Positions 36,636 to 45,462 of a DNA stretch of 64,000 bases are shown here, in pieces (the first letter of the stretch is position 1; each line of letters starts with the position of its first letter). Below the pieces are notes generated by a model. That model ran no database searches, was not told the DNA's origin, and was given only the letters and a program-made list of their open reading frames with translations. Made by a program: the position numbers and the translations under genes. Source of the DNA: Streptomyces sp. NBC_01231 (GTDB taxonomy: Bacteria > Actinomycetota > Actinomycetes > Streptomycetales > Streptomycetaceae); the NCBI GenBank assembly GCA_035999765.1, contig CP108521.1:6014001-6078000 (forward strand), in the 5' to 3' direction.

Positions 36636-37280
36636 GGCGAGCGTACTGCGGAATCGCCCGGACGGGGGCGTCCGGCCGCTTCCGTCGATTCCCCGGGCCT
36701 GATCCTGGTCTCGGGCGGCGGCAAGGCCTTCCGCTTCGACCCGGGCGCCCTCTGTCTGGAGCTGGTGGCGACGGGCGGGCCGGGTGAGTTCGCGCGGTTC
36801 GAGGCACTGCACACGCCGGCCGACCTGGTGACCTGGGCGGGCCGGAGCCGACTGCCGAACGGGCTTGAACTAGCCGTTACAGAGGGGGAGTTGGCGCAGG
36901 CGCGCGAGCTTCGTGACACCCTCTTCCTGCTCGCCGCGGACCGCGCCCACGGCCGCCCGCTCCAGCCGTCCCACCTCGATGCCGTCAACGCGGCCGCCGT
37001 CGAACCCCCGCTGGCCCCCCGTATCGCCCCGGACGGCACCCACGCCTGGGCCTCGGGCGCCACGGGTACCCACCTCCTGTCGACGGTCGCCCGGGACGCG
37101 ATCGACCTGTTCACCGGCCCCCATGCCGACCGTGTCCGCGAATGCGGCTCGCCCACCTGCTGTCTGCTGTTCGTCGACACCTCGCGCCCGGGCCGCCGCC
37201 GATGGTGCGCGATGGAGCACTGCGGGAACCGGGCGAAGGCGCGGGCGTTCCGGTCGCGGCAGCCGACCGAGGAGAGCTGA
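36633..37280 (+). CDS. CGNR zinc-finger transcriptional regulator
   Basis: 215 residues. Residues about 20-160 form the ABATE-type N-terminal domain found before CGNR fingers; the C-terminal zinc finger shows Cys pairs in 'RECGSPTCCLLFVD' and 'WCAMEHCGNRAKARAF', including the naming CGNR motif. It diverges from the VOC gene with only 21 bases between the two start codons and has no Shine-Dalgarno. Predicted to regulate both genes through the palindrome at 36609-36635. Confidence 0.9.
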   Translation: MGERTAESPGRGRPAASVDSPGLILVSGGGKAFRFDPGALCLELVATGGPGEFARFEALHTPADLVTWAGRSRLPNGLELAVTEGELAQARELRDTLFLLAADRAHGRPLQPSHLDAVNAAAVEPPLAPRIAPDGTHAWASGATGTHLLSTVARDAIDLFTGPHADRVRECGSPTCCLLFVDTSRPGRRRWCAMEHCGNRAKARAFRSRQPTEES

Positions 37281-37536
37281 CCTCCGCGTCCCGAGCCTCG
37301 TGTACGCGCTGTTCTGCGGCGGGTCTGTATGGCGCGGCCGTTTGCGGCGATGCTGCCCACGTCGGTCCTCGCGGGCACGGCCTTCGCGTCGGCGCCCGGG
37401 ACGCTGAGGCCGGGACAGGGGCCGAGACCGAGACCGGGACCGATACCGTGCTGCTCGGCTTCGACGGACCCCTCACCCGGCTGCCGCCACCCGGTTCGTC
37501 TCGGTGATCGACCGGGATCCCGGCGGTGACCGCCGT
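37281..37536. other. Intergenic region with a possible gene remnant
   Basis: 256 bases between convergent CGNR and rarD genes. A short frame around 37440-37500 reads 'DTVLLGFDGPLTRLPPP', which resembles the start of an HAD hydrolase, but the frame is not sustained. Could be chance. Confidence 0.25.
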
Positions 37537-38715
37537 CTACGGCTTGGCGGCGGAGGGGCCCAGCGGTTCCGAGTCCAGCGGCTTCGAGTTCAGCGGTTCC
37601 GAGCCCAGCGGTTCCGAGGCCAGCGGCTTCAGGTTCAGCGGTTCCGAGTTCAGTGGCTCCGAGTTCAGCGGTTCCGTGGCCGACGGCTTGGGGGCCGACC
37701 GCTTGGAGTCCGACGGCTTGGATCCGGAGGCGACGCCGCCCGCGTTCCGGGCGCCGCGCACCGTGCCTGTCGTTGTCGGCACGGCGGTGCCGGGCATGCC
37801 GGTCCCGGCCCTGAGTGTGCGGGCGGCGCGGCGGGCGGTGCGCAGGGCATCCCAGGTGAGCAGCGTCAGCGCCAGCCAGACCAGCGCGAACCCGGCCCAG
37901 CGCTCGGGCGGCATGGCCTCGTGGAAGTAGAGGATGCCGAGCATGAACTGGAAGGCCGGCGCGAGGTACTGCAGTAGCCCGAGCGTGGACAGCGGGACGC
38001 GGATCGCGGCGGCGCCGAAGCAGACGAGGGGGATCGCGGTGACGATGCCGGTCGAGGCGAGCAGGGCCGCGTGCCCCGCGCCCTCGGAGGCGAAGGTGGC
38101 GTCACCCCGAGAGCCGAGCCACAGCAGGTAGGCGAACGCGGGCAGGAACTGGATCGCGGTCTCTGCGGCCAGCGATTCCACGCCCCCCAGATTGACCTTC
38201 TTCTTCACCAGGCCGTACGTGGCGAAGGAGAAGGCGAGGGTCAGGGAGATCCACGGCGGCTGCCCGTACCCGACGGCGAGTACGAGGACGGCGGCGAAGC
38301 CGATGCCGACCGCCGCCCACTGCGCGGGCCGCAGCCGTTCCTTCAGGAGCAGGACGCCCATCGCGATGGTGACCAGGGGGTTGATGAAGTACCCGAGCGA
38401 GGCCTCGACCACATGGCCCGAGTTCACAGCCCAGATGTAGACGCCCCAGTTCACGGTGATGACGGCCGCGGCGACCGCGATCAGCCCCAGCCTGCGCGGC
38501 TGCCGCAGCAGCTCACCGGCCCACGCCCAACGCCGCACGACGACCAGTGCGACGGCGACGAAGGCCAGGGACCACACCATCCGGTGGGCGAGGATCTCGA
38601 CCGCCCCGGCAGGCTTCAGCAGGGGCCAGAAGAGCGGCACGAGCCCCCACATCCCGTACGCCGCGAAGCCGTTCAGGAGACCTATCCGGCCCTCACTCCT
38701 CGACGTCCCGGCCAC
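37537..38715 (-). CDS. rarD: EamA-family transporter RarD with a repetitive C-terminal tail
   Basis: Drug/metabolite-superfamily membrane protein of 392 residues. Ten membrane spans in two EamA halves; 'NGFAAYGMWGLVPLFWPLLK' near the start and 'NWGVYIWAVNSGHVVEASLGYFINPL' are RarD hallmarks. The last 100 residues are not membrane: about 60 polar residues, then eight near-identical pentapeptides (EPLNS/EPLGS) encoded at 37561-37680. GTG at 38715 is preferred as GGGAGGG lies just upstream. Transported compound unknown. Confidence 0.9.
   Translation of the reverse strand: MAGTSRSEGRIGLLNGFAAYGMWGLVPLFWPLLKPAGAVEILAHRMVWSLAFVAVALVVVRRWAWAGELLRQPRRLGLIAVAAAVITVNWGVYIWAVNSGHVVEASLGYFINPLVTIAMGVLLLKERLRPAQWAAVGIGFAAVLVLAVGYGQPPWISLTLAFSFATYGLVKKKVNLGGVESLAAETAIQFLPAFAYLLWLGSRGDATFASEGAGHAALLASTGIVTAIPLVCFGAAAIRVPLSTLGLLQYLAPAFQFMLGILYFHEAMPPERWAGFALVWLALTLLTWDALRTARRAARTLRAGTGMPGTAVPTTTGTVRGARNAGGVASGSKPSDSKRSAPKPSATEPLNSEPLNSEPLNLKPLASEPLGSEPLNSKPLDSEPLGPSAAKP
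37561..37680 (-). repeat. Eight 15-bp coding repeats at the end of rarD
   Basis: Eight tandem 15-base units, consensus CAGCGGTTCCGAGTT on the plus strand, encoding EPLNS-type pentapeptides on the minus strand. Confidence 0.9.
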
Positions 38716-38763
38716 GGGCCCTCCCTCTCGCGCTCTGCTCGCCTGCACGAAGGTAACGCCGAG

Positions 38764-38815
38764 CGCCCCCGCCTGTCATGTCCGTATCGGCATACGGTCA
38801 TGACGGGCGGGGGCG
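38764..38815 (-). terminator. Long-stem terminator after the SDR gene
   Basis: A stem of about 24 pairs with one mismatch and a 4-base loop, 56 bases downstream of the SDR stop and upstream of rarD. Confidence 0.75.
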
Positions 38816-38870
38816 GGGTGCCCGAGGGGTCGAGAGGGGCGTTCGGCCTCGAGGCGTCGGTCCGTTCAGG

Positions 38871-39725
38871 TCAGCCCTTGAGCGCGGTCGCGATCGCCTC
38901 GGAGAGGGGCGTGGTCGGGCGGCCGGCCAGGCGGGAGAGGTCGCCGGTGGACACGACCAGCTCGCCCTTCTCGATGGACGCGTCCACGCCGGCGAGGGTC
39001 GCGGCGAGCGGCTCGGGCAGCCCGGCACCGGTCAGGATCCCGGTGAGCGCCTCGACGGAGACGGGGCTGTAGGCGATCTCCTTGCCGGTCTGGCGGCTCA
39101 GCTCGGCCGCGTACTCGGCGAAGCTCCACGCCTCGTCGCCACCCAGCTCGTACGTCTTGTTCTCGTGCCCCTCGCCGGTCAGTACGGCGACCGCGGCGGC
39201 CGCGTAGTCGGCGCGCGAGGCGGAGGAGACCCGGCCCTCACCGGCGGCGGCCAGGACCGTGTTGTGCTCAAGGACCGGGGCGAGGTTCTCGGTGTAGTTC
39301 TCGTGGTACCAGCCGTTGCGCAGCAGCGCGTAGGGCACACCGGAGGCGAGGAGCGCCTCCTCGGTGCCGCGGTGGTCGTCGGCCAGGCCGGCGGTCAGGC
39401 TGCCGGGGGCGCTGGTGTACACGAGCAGCGCCACACCGGCCGCCTTCGCGGCGGCTATGACGGCCTGGTGCTGCTGGACGCGGCCCTTGTCGAACTCGTT
39501 GCCCGAGACGAGCAGCACCTTGTCGCCGGACGCGAACAGCCCGTCGAAGGAGGTGGGGGTGTTGTAGTCGGCGAGCGCGATCTTCACGCCGCGGGCCGCG
39601 AGGTCGGCGGCCTTCTCCGCGTTGCGGACGACCGCGGTGATCTGGTCGGCCGGAACCTTCTCCAGCAGCTGCTCCACGACGTGGCGACCAAGGTGGCCGG
39701 TGGCTCCGGTGACGACGATGCTCAT
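38871..39725 (-). CDS. NmrA/QorB-type NAD(P)-binding oxidoreductase
   Basis: 284 residues, atypical short-chain dehydrogenase. N-terminal dinucleotide motif VVTGATGHLGRHVVEQL, and downstream 'LLVYTSAPGS' and 'NGWYHENYTENLAPVL', as in NAD(P)H:quinone reductase QorB and NmrA-like proteins. Cytoplasmic. Related genes often diverge from an HxlR regulator; none is adjacent here, but repeats of the kind such regulators bind lie just upstream (39786-39852). Confidence 0.9.
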   Translation of the reverse strand: MSIVVTGATGHLGRHVVEQLLEKVPADQITAVVRNAEKAADLAARGVKIALADYNTPTSFDGLFASGDKVLLVSGNEFDKGRVQQHQAVIAAAKAAGVALLVYTSAPGSLTAGLADDHRGTEEALLASGVPYALLRNGWYHENYTENLAPVLEHNTVLAAAGEGRVSSASRADYAAAAVAVLTGEGHENKTYELGGDEAWSFAEYAAELSRQTGKEIAYSPVSVEALTGILTGAGLPEPLAATLAGVDASIEKGELVVSTGDLSRLAGRPTTPLSEAIATALKG

Positions 39726-39785
39726 GATGAGGACTCCTTGTGGGGTGCGTTGTCGCTAACCCTAGGGGATGCGCTAACTCTTCGA

Positions 39786-39852
39786 AAGTACCCACTTTGA
39801 AGTAAGTGCCCCCCTGGAAGTAAGTGGGTGCCCCCCTGGAAGTAAGTGCCCC
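39786..39852. repeat. Triplicated GAAGTAAGTG motif upstream of the SDR gene
   Basis: GAAGTAAGTG occurs three times, each time followed by a run of C (two copies are part of a longer unit CCCCCCTGGAAGTAAGTG). A partial inverted match (ACCCACTTTGAAGTAAGT) precedes them. The 339-base gap to the DUF6082-like gene holds these repeats and no supported gene. Confidence 0.7.
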
Positions 39853-40064
39853 TGCCGCGTCCAGCGGGTGGCGCCTGCGGGGCACACGCATGTCAGGGTG
39901 CTGGTCGGCCGAAGCCTCATGTCCATCCATGCGCCCCCTCTCCGCCTCCCGTGCCGACCCGAGTCCCTGGGCATGCTGAGGTGTGGAGTGCTACGCCCAC
40001 GGTGCGACCGGCTTGCGAGCCACCGCTCGGCGCACGGATACCGGATCCAGGGGGATGCCTTGAC

Positions 40065-40628
40065 ATGGCCACATGGAATCTGGCCGCGCGCAGTATCGGT
40101 TCTGCGGTAGTGGCGGGGCTGGGCTTCTTACGGACATCTCTCGCCTGGGGTACGCGCCGAAAGCGCCGGCAGGACGTCCTGCTGGCGCTGCTGCGACAGC
40201 TCGAAGTGATGACCGAGGAGATTCACCGGGCGAACCTGATTCAGCAGTACCGCCTCACGGTGGACCAGATGAACCGGACGATCGACGACCCCTCCCTGGC
40301 TGACGCGTCGAGCACCCTGACCGACCTGACCGAGGGCAAGCGACGCCAACTGCTCTTCGCCAACCGGCAGTACGGATCCCTGCTGCTGGCCCATCGCATC
40401 GGGGCCTGCGACTGGGACGAACTCCTCGGCCATCTGCGCGTCCTGTGTCGCAACGCCGTCTTCGCGGAGTACTGGGACCGTACGGCCGAGCACCGGCGAA
40501 GCATCCCCGCGGACTCGGTCGAGGCGCAGGTCGGTGCGGCGGTCGACATCATGATGGAGGAGCTTGCCGAGGACCCCGAGGAGTGGTGGATCGTGGGGCC
40601 GTCGGCGACCGGCGAACCGCCTGCCTGA
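40065..40628 (+). CDS. DUF6082-like membrane-anchored protein
   Basis: 187 residues. One hydrophobic segment at residues about 5-25 (ARSIGSAVVAGLGFLRTSLAW), then a soluble alpha-helical part, including 'LLRQLEVMTEEIHRANLIQQYRLTVDQMNR'. I recall similar Streptomyces proteins grouped as DUF6082; no known function. ATG at 40065 with a G-rich site about 10 bases upstream. No neighbours form an obvious operon with it. Confidence 0.65.
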   Translation: MATWNLAARSIGSAVVAGLGFLRTSLAWGTRRKRRQDVLLALLRQLEVMTEEIHRANLIQQYRLTVDQMNRTIDDPSLADASSTLTDLTEGKRRQLLFANRQYGSLLLAHRIGACDWDELLGHLRVLCRNAVFAEYWDRTAEHRRSIPADSVEAQVGAAVDIMMEELAEDPEEWWIVGPSATGEPPA

Positions 40629-40785
40629 CGGGTGGGGCCGTGCTGTTGCGAGTGCGTCAGTGGTGAAGGTCCGCTGCCGTGCGAACGAAGGGAATTCTTC
40701 CCGTCAAGAGTGTCGAAGGCGGGGTTGACCATTGAGGATCTTGATAGCGTGACCGGACTGTCACCGGGTGGTAAAGAGGCTCCGA

Positions 40786-41043
40786 GTGCCCCGCGAATTC
40801 CCTGTCCCCAGCGTCGTCCGTCGCATCGGGGACCCGCCCAGGTTGAGGGGCAGCCAGACCTCGGAGACCTGCCCGGACCTCTTCGAGCTGAGTGACGGCA
40901 ACTTCGCCGTCATCGGCACCGAGGCCACGGCCGCGCTGGACCCCCACCTGCCCGCCGACGCGGCTCGCGCCGACTACGAACGGATCGTGGTCATCACCCG
41001 CGAGACCTTGATCCGCGCCAAGAGGGACATCCCCGACGTGTGA
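40786..41043 (+). CDS. Small conserved hypothetical protein
   Basis: 85 residues, no membrane segment. Sequence such as PREFPVPSVVRRIGDPPRLRG and 'DLFELSDGNFAVIGTEAT' resembles small proteins widespread in Streptomyces; function unknown. The GTG at 40786 has AGAGG 8 bases upstream; an in-frame GTG at 40768 is an alternative. It is 157 bases after the DUF6082-like gene. Confidence 0.6.
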   Translation: MPREFPVPSVVRRIGDPPRLRGSQTSETCPDLFELSDGNFAVIGTEATAALDPHLPADAARADYERIVVITRETLIRAKRDIPDV

Positions 41044-41156
41044 CGACGGGCGGTGCATCCGTGCGCCCCCTGTGTCGTCGACCTGTCATCAGCTTGTCAT
41101 CAGCCGCGAAAAGCTGAGCTGGGCCGAGCGGACTTCCTGACGCGTGGTCAGTCTCA

Positions 41157-41190
41157 GGGAGGGCCGGCCGCTCAACGCCCAGGCCCTCCC
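41157..41190. terminator. Hairpin terminator between small gene and korB
   Basis: Perfect 9-base stem GGGAGGGCC/GGCCCTCCC with a 16-base loop, between convergent genes. Confidence 0.55.
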
Positions 41191-41206
41191 ACGACGTACG
41201 GCCCGA

Positions 41207-42286
41207 TCAGCCGACGACGGTCCAGGTGTCCCCACCCGCCAGCAGCGCCCCCAGATCCCCCTTGCCGTTCTGCTCGATCGCCGCGTCCAGCTGATCCGCC
41301 ATCTGCGTGTCGTAGACGGGCCGTTCCACGGACCGCAGCACCCCGATCGGGGTGTGGTGCAGGGTGTCCGGGTCCGCCAGGCGGGACAGGGCGAAGGCGG
41401 TGGTGGGGGAGGCGGCGTGGGCGTCGTGGACCAGGATGTCCGACTCGTTGTCCGGGGTGACCGCCACGACCCTCAGGTCACCGGTCGCCGGGTCCCGGAC
41501 CACCCCGCGCGAACGGTCCGTGCCGAAGCGGATCGGCCGGCCGTGTTCCAGCCGGATCACCGCCTCCTCGGCCTGCTGATTGTCCTTCAGCGCTTCGAAG
41601 GCGCCGTCGTTGAAGATGTTGCAGTTCTGGTAGATCTCGATCAGCGCGGTGCCCTGATGGGCGGCAGCCTGCCGCAGAACCTCCGTCAGGTGCTTGCGGT
41701 CGGAGTCGATCGTGCGCGCCACGAAGGACGCCTCCGCGCCGAGGGCGAGGGACACCGGGTTGAAGGGGGCGTCCAGCGACCCCATCGGCGTCGACTTGGT
41801 GATCTTGCCGACCTCGGAGGTCGGGGAGTACTGGCCCTTCGTCAGGCCGTAGATCCGGTTGTTGAACAGCAGGATCTTGAGGTTCACGTTGCGCCGCAGG
41901 GCGTGGATCAGGTGGTTGCCGCCGATGGACAGCGCGTCGCCGTCACCGGTGACCACCCACACGGACAGGTCCCGCCTGCTGGACGCGAGCCCCGTCGCGA
42001 TCGCGGGCGCGCGGCCGTGGATGGAGTGCATGCCGTACGTGTTCATGTAGTACGGGAAGCGGGAGGAACAGCCGATGCCCGAGACGAAGACGATGTTCTC
42101 CTTCGCCAGACCCAGCTCGGGCATGAAGCCCTGCACCGCGGCGAGGATCGCGTAGTCACCGCAGCCCGGGCACCAGCGCACTTCCTGGTCGGACTTGAAG
42201 TCCTTCATGGACTGCCGGGCCTCGGCCTTGGGGACGAGCGAAAGCGCCTCGATCGTGCCCGTGCCTTCCGTGGACGTCTCAGCCAT
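41207..42286 (-). CDS. korB: 2-oxoacid:ferredoxin oxidoreductase, beta subunit
   Basis: 359 residues. Binds thiamine diphosphate and an iron-sulfur cluster for CoA-dependent oxidation of 2-oxoglutarate (or a related 2-oxoacid) with ferredoxin. The cluster Cys residues appear in RWCPGCGDYAIL and IGCSSRFPYY, and the thiamine/Mg site in GDGDALSIGGNHLIHALRRN. The start overlaps the korA stop by 8 bases. An oxygen-tolerant Kor pair is usual in actinobacteria. It could feed reduced ferredoxin to the NADH-module-less nuo complex encoded 6 kb away. Confidence 0.95.
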   Translation of the reverse strand: MAETSTEGTGTIEALSLVPKAEARQSMKDFKSDQEVRWCPGCGDYAILAAVQGFMPELGLAKENIVFVSGIGCSSRFPYYMNTYGMHSIHGRAPAIATGLASSRRDLSVWVVTGDGDALSIGGNHLIHALRRNVNLKILLFNNRIYGLTKGQYSPTSEVGKITKSTPMGSLDAPFNPVSLALGAEASFVARTIDSDRKHLTEVLRQAAAHQGTALIEIYQNCNIFNDGAFEALKDNQQAEEAVIRLEHGRPIRFGTDRSRGVVRDPATGDLRVVAVTPDNESDILVHDAHAASPTTAFALSRLADPDTLHHTPIGVLRSVERPVYDTQMADQLDAAIEQNGKGDLGALLAGGDTWTVVG

Positions 42287-44207
42287 CGATGGCCTCCTTG
42301 AGTGCCGCGGCGAGCTGCTCCGCCTTGAACGGCATACCGTTGACCTGGTTGTACGAGCGGGCGTCGACCAGGTATTTCGCCCGTACCAGCATGGCGAGCT
42401 GACCGAGGTTCATCTCGGGGACCACCACCCTGTCGTACGCCTTCAGTACCTCGCCCAGATTCCGCGGGAACGGATTCAGGTGACGCAGATGGGCCTGCGC
42501 GATCGACTCGCCGGCCGTCCGCAGCCGCCGTACCGCCGCCGTGATCGGTCCGTACGTCGAGCCCCAGCCCAGAACCAGGGTCCGCGCCCCATGCGGATCG
42601 TCGACCTCGATGTCCGGCACGTCGATGCCGTCGATCTTGGCCTGGCGGGTGCGGACCATGAAGTCGTGGTTCGCGGGATCGTAGGAGATGTTGCCGGTGC
42701 CGTCCTGCTTCTCGATGCCGCCGATGCGGTGTTCCAGGCCCGGCGTGCCCGGGATGGCCCACGGGCGGGCGAGGGTCTGCGGGTCGCGCTTGTACGGCCA
42801 GAACGTCTCGGTGCCGTCGTCCAGGGTGTGGTTCGGTCCCTGCGCGAACTGCACCCGCAGGTCCGGCAGTTCGTCCACCTCCGGGATGCGCCAGGGCTCG
42901 GAGCCGTTGGCCAGGTAGCCGTCGGACAGCAGCATCACCGGCGTGCGGTACGTCAACGCGATGCGCGCCGCCTCCACGGCCGCGTCGAAGCAGTCGGCCG
43001 GGGTGCACGGGGCGATCACCGGGACCGGGGCCTCGCCGTTGCGGCCGTACATCGCCTGCAACAGGTCCGCCTGCTCGGTCTTGGTGGGCAGACCGGTCGA
43101 CGGGCCGCCGCGCTGGATGTCGATCACCAGCAGCGGCAGTTCGAGGGAGACCGCGAGGCCGATGGTCTCGCTCTTGAGCGCGACTCCGGGCCCGCTCGTC
43201 GTGGTCACCCCCAGCGAGCCGCCGAAGGCCGCGCCCAGTGCGGCACCGATACCCGCGATCTCGTCCTCGGCCTGGAAGGTGCGCACACCGAAGTTCTTGT
43301 GCTTGCTGAGCTCGTGCAGGATGTCCGAGGCCGGGGTGATCGGGTACGAGCCCAGGAACAGCGGCAGGTCCGCCTGACGGGAGGCCGCGACCAGACCGTA
43401 CGACAGAGCCAGGTTCCCGGAGATGTTCCGGTAGGTGCCGACCGGGAAGGCCGTGGTCGCCGGGGCGATCTCGTAGGAGACCGCGAAGTCCTCGGTGGTC
43501 TCACCGAAGTTCCAGCCCGCGCGAAAGGCGGCGATGTTGGCGGCCGCGATCTCCGGCTTCTTGGCGAACTTCGACGTCAGGAACTTCTCCGTGCCCTCGG
43601 TGGGCCGGTGGTACATCCACGACAAGAGGCCGAGCGCGAACATGTTCTTGCTGCGCTCGGCCTCTTTGCGGGTGAGGTCGAATTCCTTGAGTGCCTCGAC
43701 GGTCAGGGTGGTCAGGGGGACCGGGTGGAGGTGGTAACCGTCGAGGGAGCCGTCTTCCAGTGGGGAACTGCCGTACCCCACTTTCTGCATCGCCCGTCTC
43801 GTGAACTCGTCCGTGTTGACGATGATCTCCGCGCCGCGTGGCAGGTCGCCGACGTTGGCCTTGAGGGCGGCCGGGTTCATCGCCACCAGCACGTTGGGGG
43901 CGTCGCCCGGCGTGAGGATGTCGTGGTCGGCGAAGTGCAACTGGAAGGACGAGACACCGGGCAGGGTGCCTGCGGGGGCGCGGATCTCGGCGGGGAAGTT
44001 CGGCAGCGTCGACAGGTCGTTGCCGAAGGACGCCGTCTCCGAGGTGAAGCGGTCGCCGGTGAGTTGCATGCCGTCACCCGAGTCTCCCGCGAAACGGATG
44101 ATCACCCGGTCCAGACGGCGGACGTCCTTCACGCCCGCCGTTTTGCGCTGCTCTCCCACGACGCTTCCGTCGGCCTGCTCCGCTGGGCTACTGACCTGGC
44201 TGGTCAC
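42279..44207 (-). CDS. korA: 2-oxoacid:ferredoxin oxidoreductase, alpha subunit (gamma-alpha fusion)
   Basis: 642 residues. The N-terminal gamma-like domain (residues about 30-220; VIIRFAGDSGDGMQLTGDRF) is fused to the pyrimidine-binding alpha domain (ITPASDILHELSKHKNFGV; FQAEDEIAGIGAALGAAFGG), as in two-subunit Kor enzymes. The C-terminal domain contains 'VLGWGSTYGPI'. About 260 bases upstream, to the response-regulator stop, hold no gene and probably carry its promoter. Confidence 0.95.
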   Translation of the reverse strand: MTSQVSSPAEQADGSVVGEQRKTAGVKDVRRLDRVIIRFAGDSGDGMQLTGDRFTSETASFGNDLSTLPNFPAEIRAPAGTLPGVSSFQLHFADHDILTPGDAPNVLVAMNPAALKANVGDLPRGAEIIVNTDEFTRRAMQKVGYGSSPLEDGSLDGYHLHPVPLTTLTVEALKEFDLTRKEAERSKNMFALGLLSWMYHRPTEGTEKFLTSKFAKKPEIAAANIAAFRAGWNFGETTEDFAVSYEIAPATTAFPVGTYRNISGNLALSYGLVAASRQADLPLFLGSYPITPASDILHELSKHKNFGVRTFQAEDEIAGIGAALGAAFGGSLGVTTTSGPGVALKSETIGLAVSLELPLLVIDIQRGGPSTGLPTKTEQADLLQAMYGRNGEAPVPVIAPCTPADCFDAAVEAARIALTYRTPVMLLSDGYLANGSEPWRIPEVDELPDLRVQFAQGPNHTLDDGTETFWPYKRDPQTLARPWAIPGTPGLEHRIGGIEKQDGTGNISYDPANHDFMVRTRQAKIDGIDVPDIEVDDPHGARTLVLGWGSTYGPITAAVRRLRTAGESIAQAHLRHLNPFPRNLGEVLKAYDRVVVPEMNLGQLAMLVRAKYLVDARSYNQVNGMPFKAEQLAAALKEAIDG

Positions 44208-44468
44208 TGAACTGGACCTCCCTAGAGGCGGCTGTCTGGGAGCGGCCGTCCCGCTGGCCTCCCAGGATCAACCCTACGACCGTAAGGGTCGCCTTCCCTG
44301 GGTCATTCGCATGATGGACACGCTTTTGAGACGATTGAGAACCCTGACTTGTCACGATTTACCCGCCCCCCGGCGCTTACTTGAAGACGCTCCCGCGCGG
44401 TCCTCGGTTCTCGTTGGTTCTCGTTCGGCGCATCGTGGACCGGGCTCACCTGACACGGCGTCGGAGGG

Positions 44469-45128
44469 TCAGGAGTTCAGGTACGTGAGGACCGCCAGCA
44501 CACGCCGGTGGTCCCCGTCGCTCTGGGACAGCCCGAGTTTCTGGAAGATGTTGCTGACGTGCTTCTCCACGGCTCCGTCGCTCACCACCAGTTGCCGCGC
44601 GACCGCGGAGTTGGTCCGGCCCTCGGCCATCAGACCCAGTACCTCGCGCTCTCTCGGGGTGAGCCCCGCGAGCACGTCCTGCTTGCGGGAGCGGCCCAGC
44701 AACTGCGCGACGACCTCCGGGTCGAGGGCCGTGCCACCGTCGGCCACCCGTACCACCGCGTCCACGAACTCACGGACCTCGGCCACCCGGTCCTTGAGCA
44801 GATAGCCGACCCCGCGACTGGAACCGGCCAGCAGTTCGGTGGCGTAGCGCTCCTCGACGTACTGCGACAGCACGAGCACCCCGAGCCCCGGATGCGCCTT
44901 GCGCAGCTGGACCGCGGCCCGCACGCCCTCGTCGGTGTGCGTCGGCGGCATCCGTACGTCCGCCACCACGACGTCCGGCAGCTCGCCCTGCGCGTCCAGC
45001 TCGGTGATCGTCTTGATCAACGCCTCGCCGTCCCCGACCCCGGCGACCACGTCGTGTCCACGGTCGGTCAACAGCCGGGTCAGGCCCTCCCTCAGCAGCA
45101 CCGAATCCTCGGCGATGACCACCTGCAC
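44469..45128 (-). CDS. LuxR/NarL-family response regulator
   Basis: 219 residues. Receiver domain with phospho-acceptor Asp in [10 protein letters not shown] and Lys in GYLLKDRV; C-terminal LuxR helix-turn-helix [25 protein letters not shown]. The GTG at 45128 follows GGAGG at 5 bases and is preferred over a longer frame. It lies downstream of two paralogous histidine kinase genes on the same strand, so either or both may be its partner. Confidence 0.92.
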   Translation of the reverse strand: MQVVIAEDSVLLREGLTRLLTDRGHDVVAGVGDGEALIKTITELDAQGELPDVVVADVRMPPTHTDEGVRAAVQLRKAHPGLGVLVLSQYVEERYATELLAGSSRGVGYLLKDRVAEVREFVDAVVRVADGGTALDPEVVAQLLGRSRKQDVLAGLTPREREVLGLMAEGRTNSAVARQLVVSDGAVEKHVSNIFQKLGLSQSDGDHRRVLAVLTYLNS

Positions 45129-45409
45129 CCTGTCCTCCACGATTTTCGGCCCCCGAGCCCCTGTATCGGGCCGAACCCGGCCCCGTCCCATCCCTTGGCC
45201 CTCAGTATCCCGCGATCCGACCTTCCTCACCGGGCCTGTGGACAGACTGGCCGCGCGACTTCGGACTTCGGCGGCAGGAGAGGAGACCTGCGGGAGCCGG
45301 GGCGGGGAGCCGGGGCCGGTTTGGGGCAGGGCTTGCTTCCGCGGGGCCGGTCGTGGGCCGTTCGTTGGCCGGTCGTGGGTCGGCGGGCTGCGGCTCGGAC
45401 ACGCTCCAG
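45129..45409. other. Gap upstream of the response regulator
   Basis: About 280 bases (334 counting the terminator at its right edge) without a supported gene; presumably the response regulator's own promoter region. Confidence 0.6.
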
Positions 45410-45444
45410 CCCCCTGATCCGCCTGGAAAAAGCAGATCAGGGGG
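45410..45444 (-). terminator. Terminator after histidine kinase 1
   Basis: Perfect 10-base stem CCCCCTGATC/GATCAGGGGG, 15-base loop containing TTTTT on the minus strand, 18 bases after the kinase stop. Confidence 0.65.
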
Positions 45445-45462
45445 CGCCAAGAGCGACCGGGG

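Noticed and set aside
37329..37529. Small plus-strand gene between CGNR and rarD
   Set aside because: Short, Pro/Arg-rich, no ribosome site and no homology I recognise; kept only as a possible remnant.
39774..39974. 66-residue minus-strand frame across the GAAGTAAGTG repeats
   Set aside because: It contains the repeat array itself, with no ribosome site or domain.
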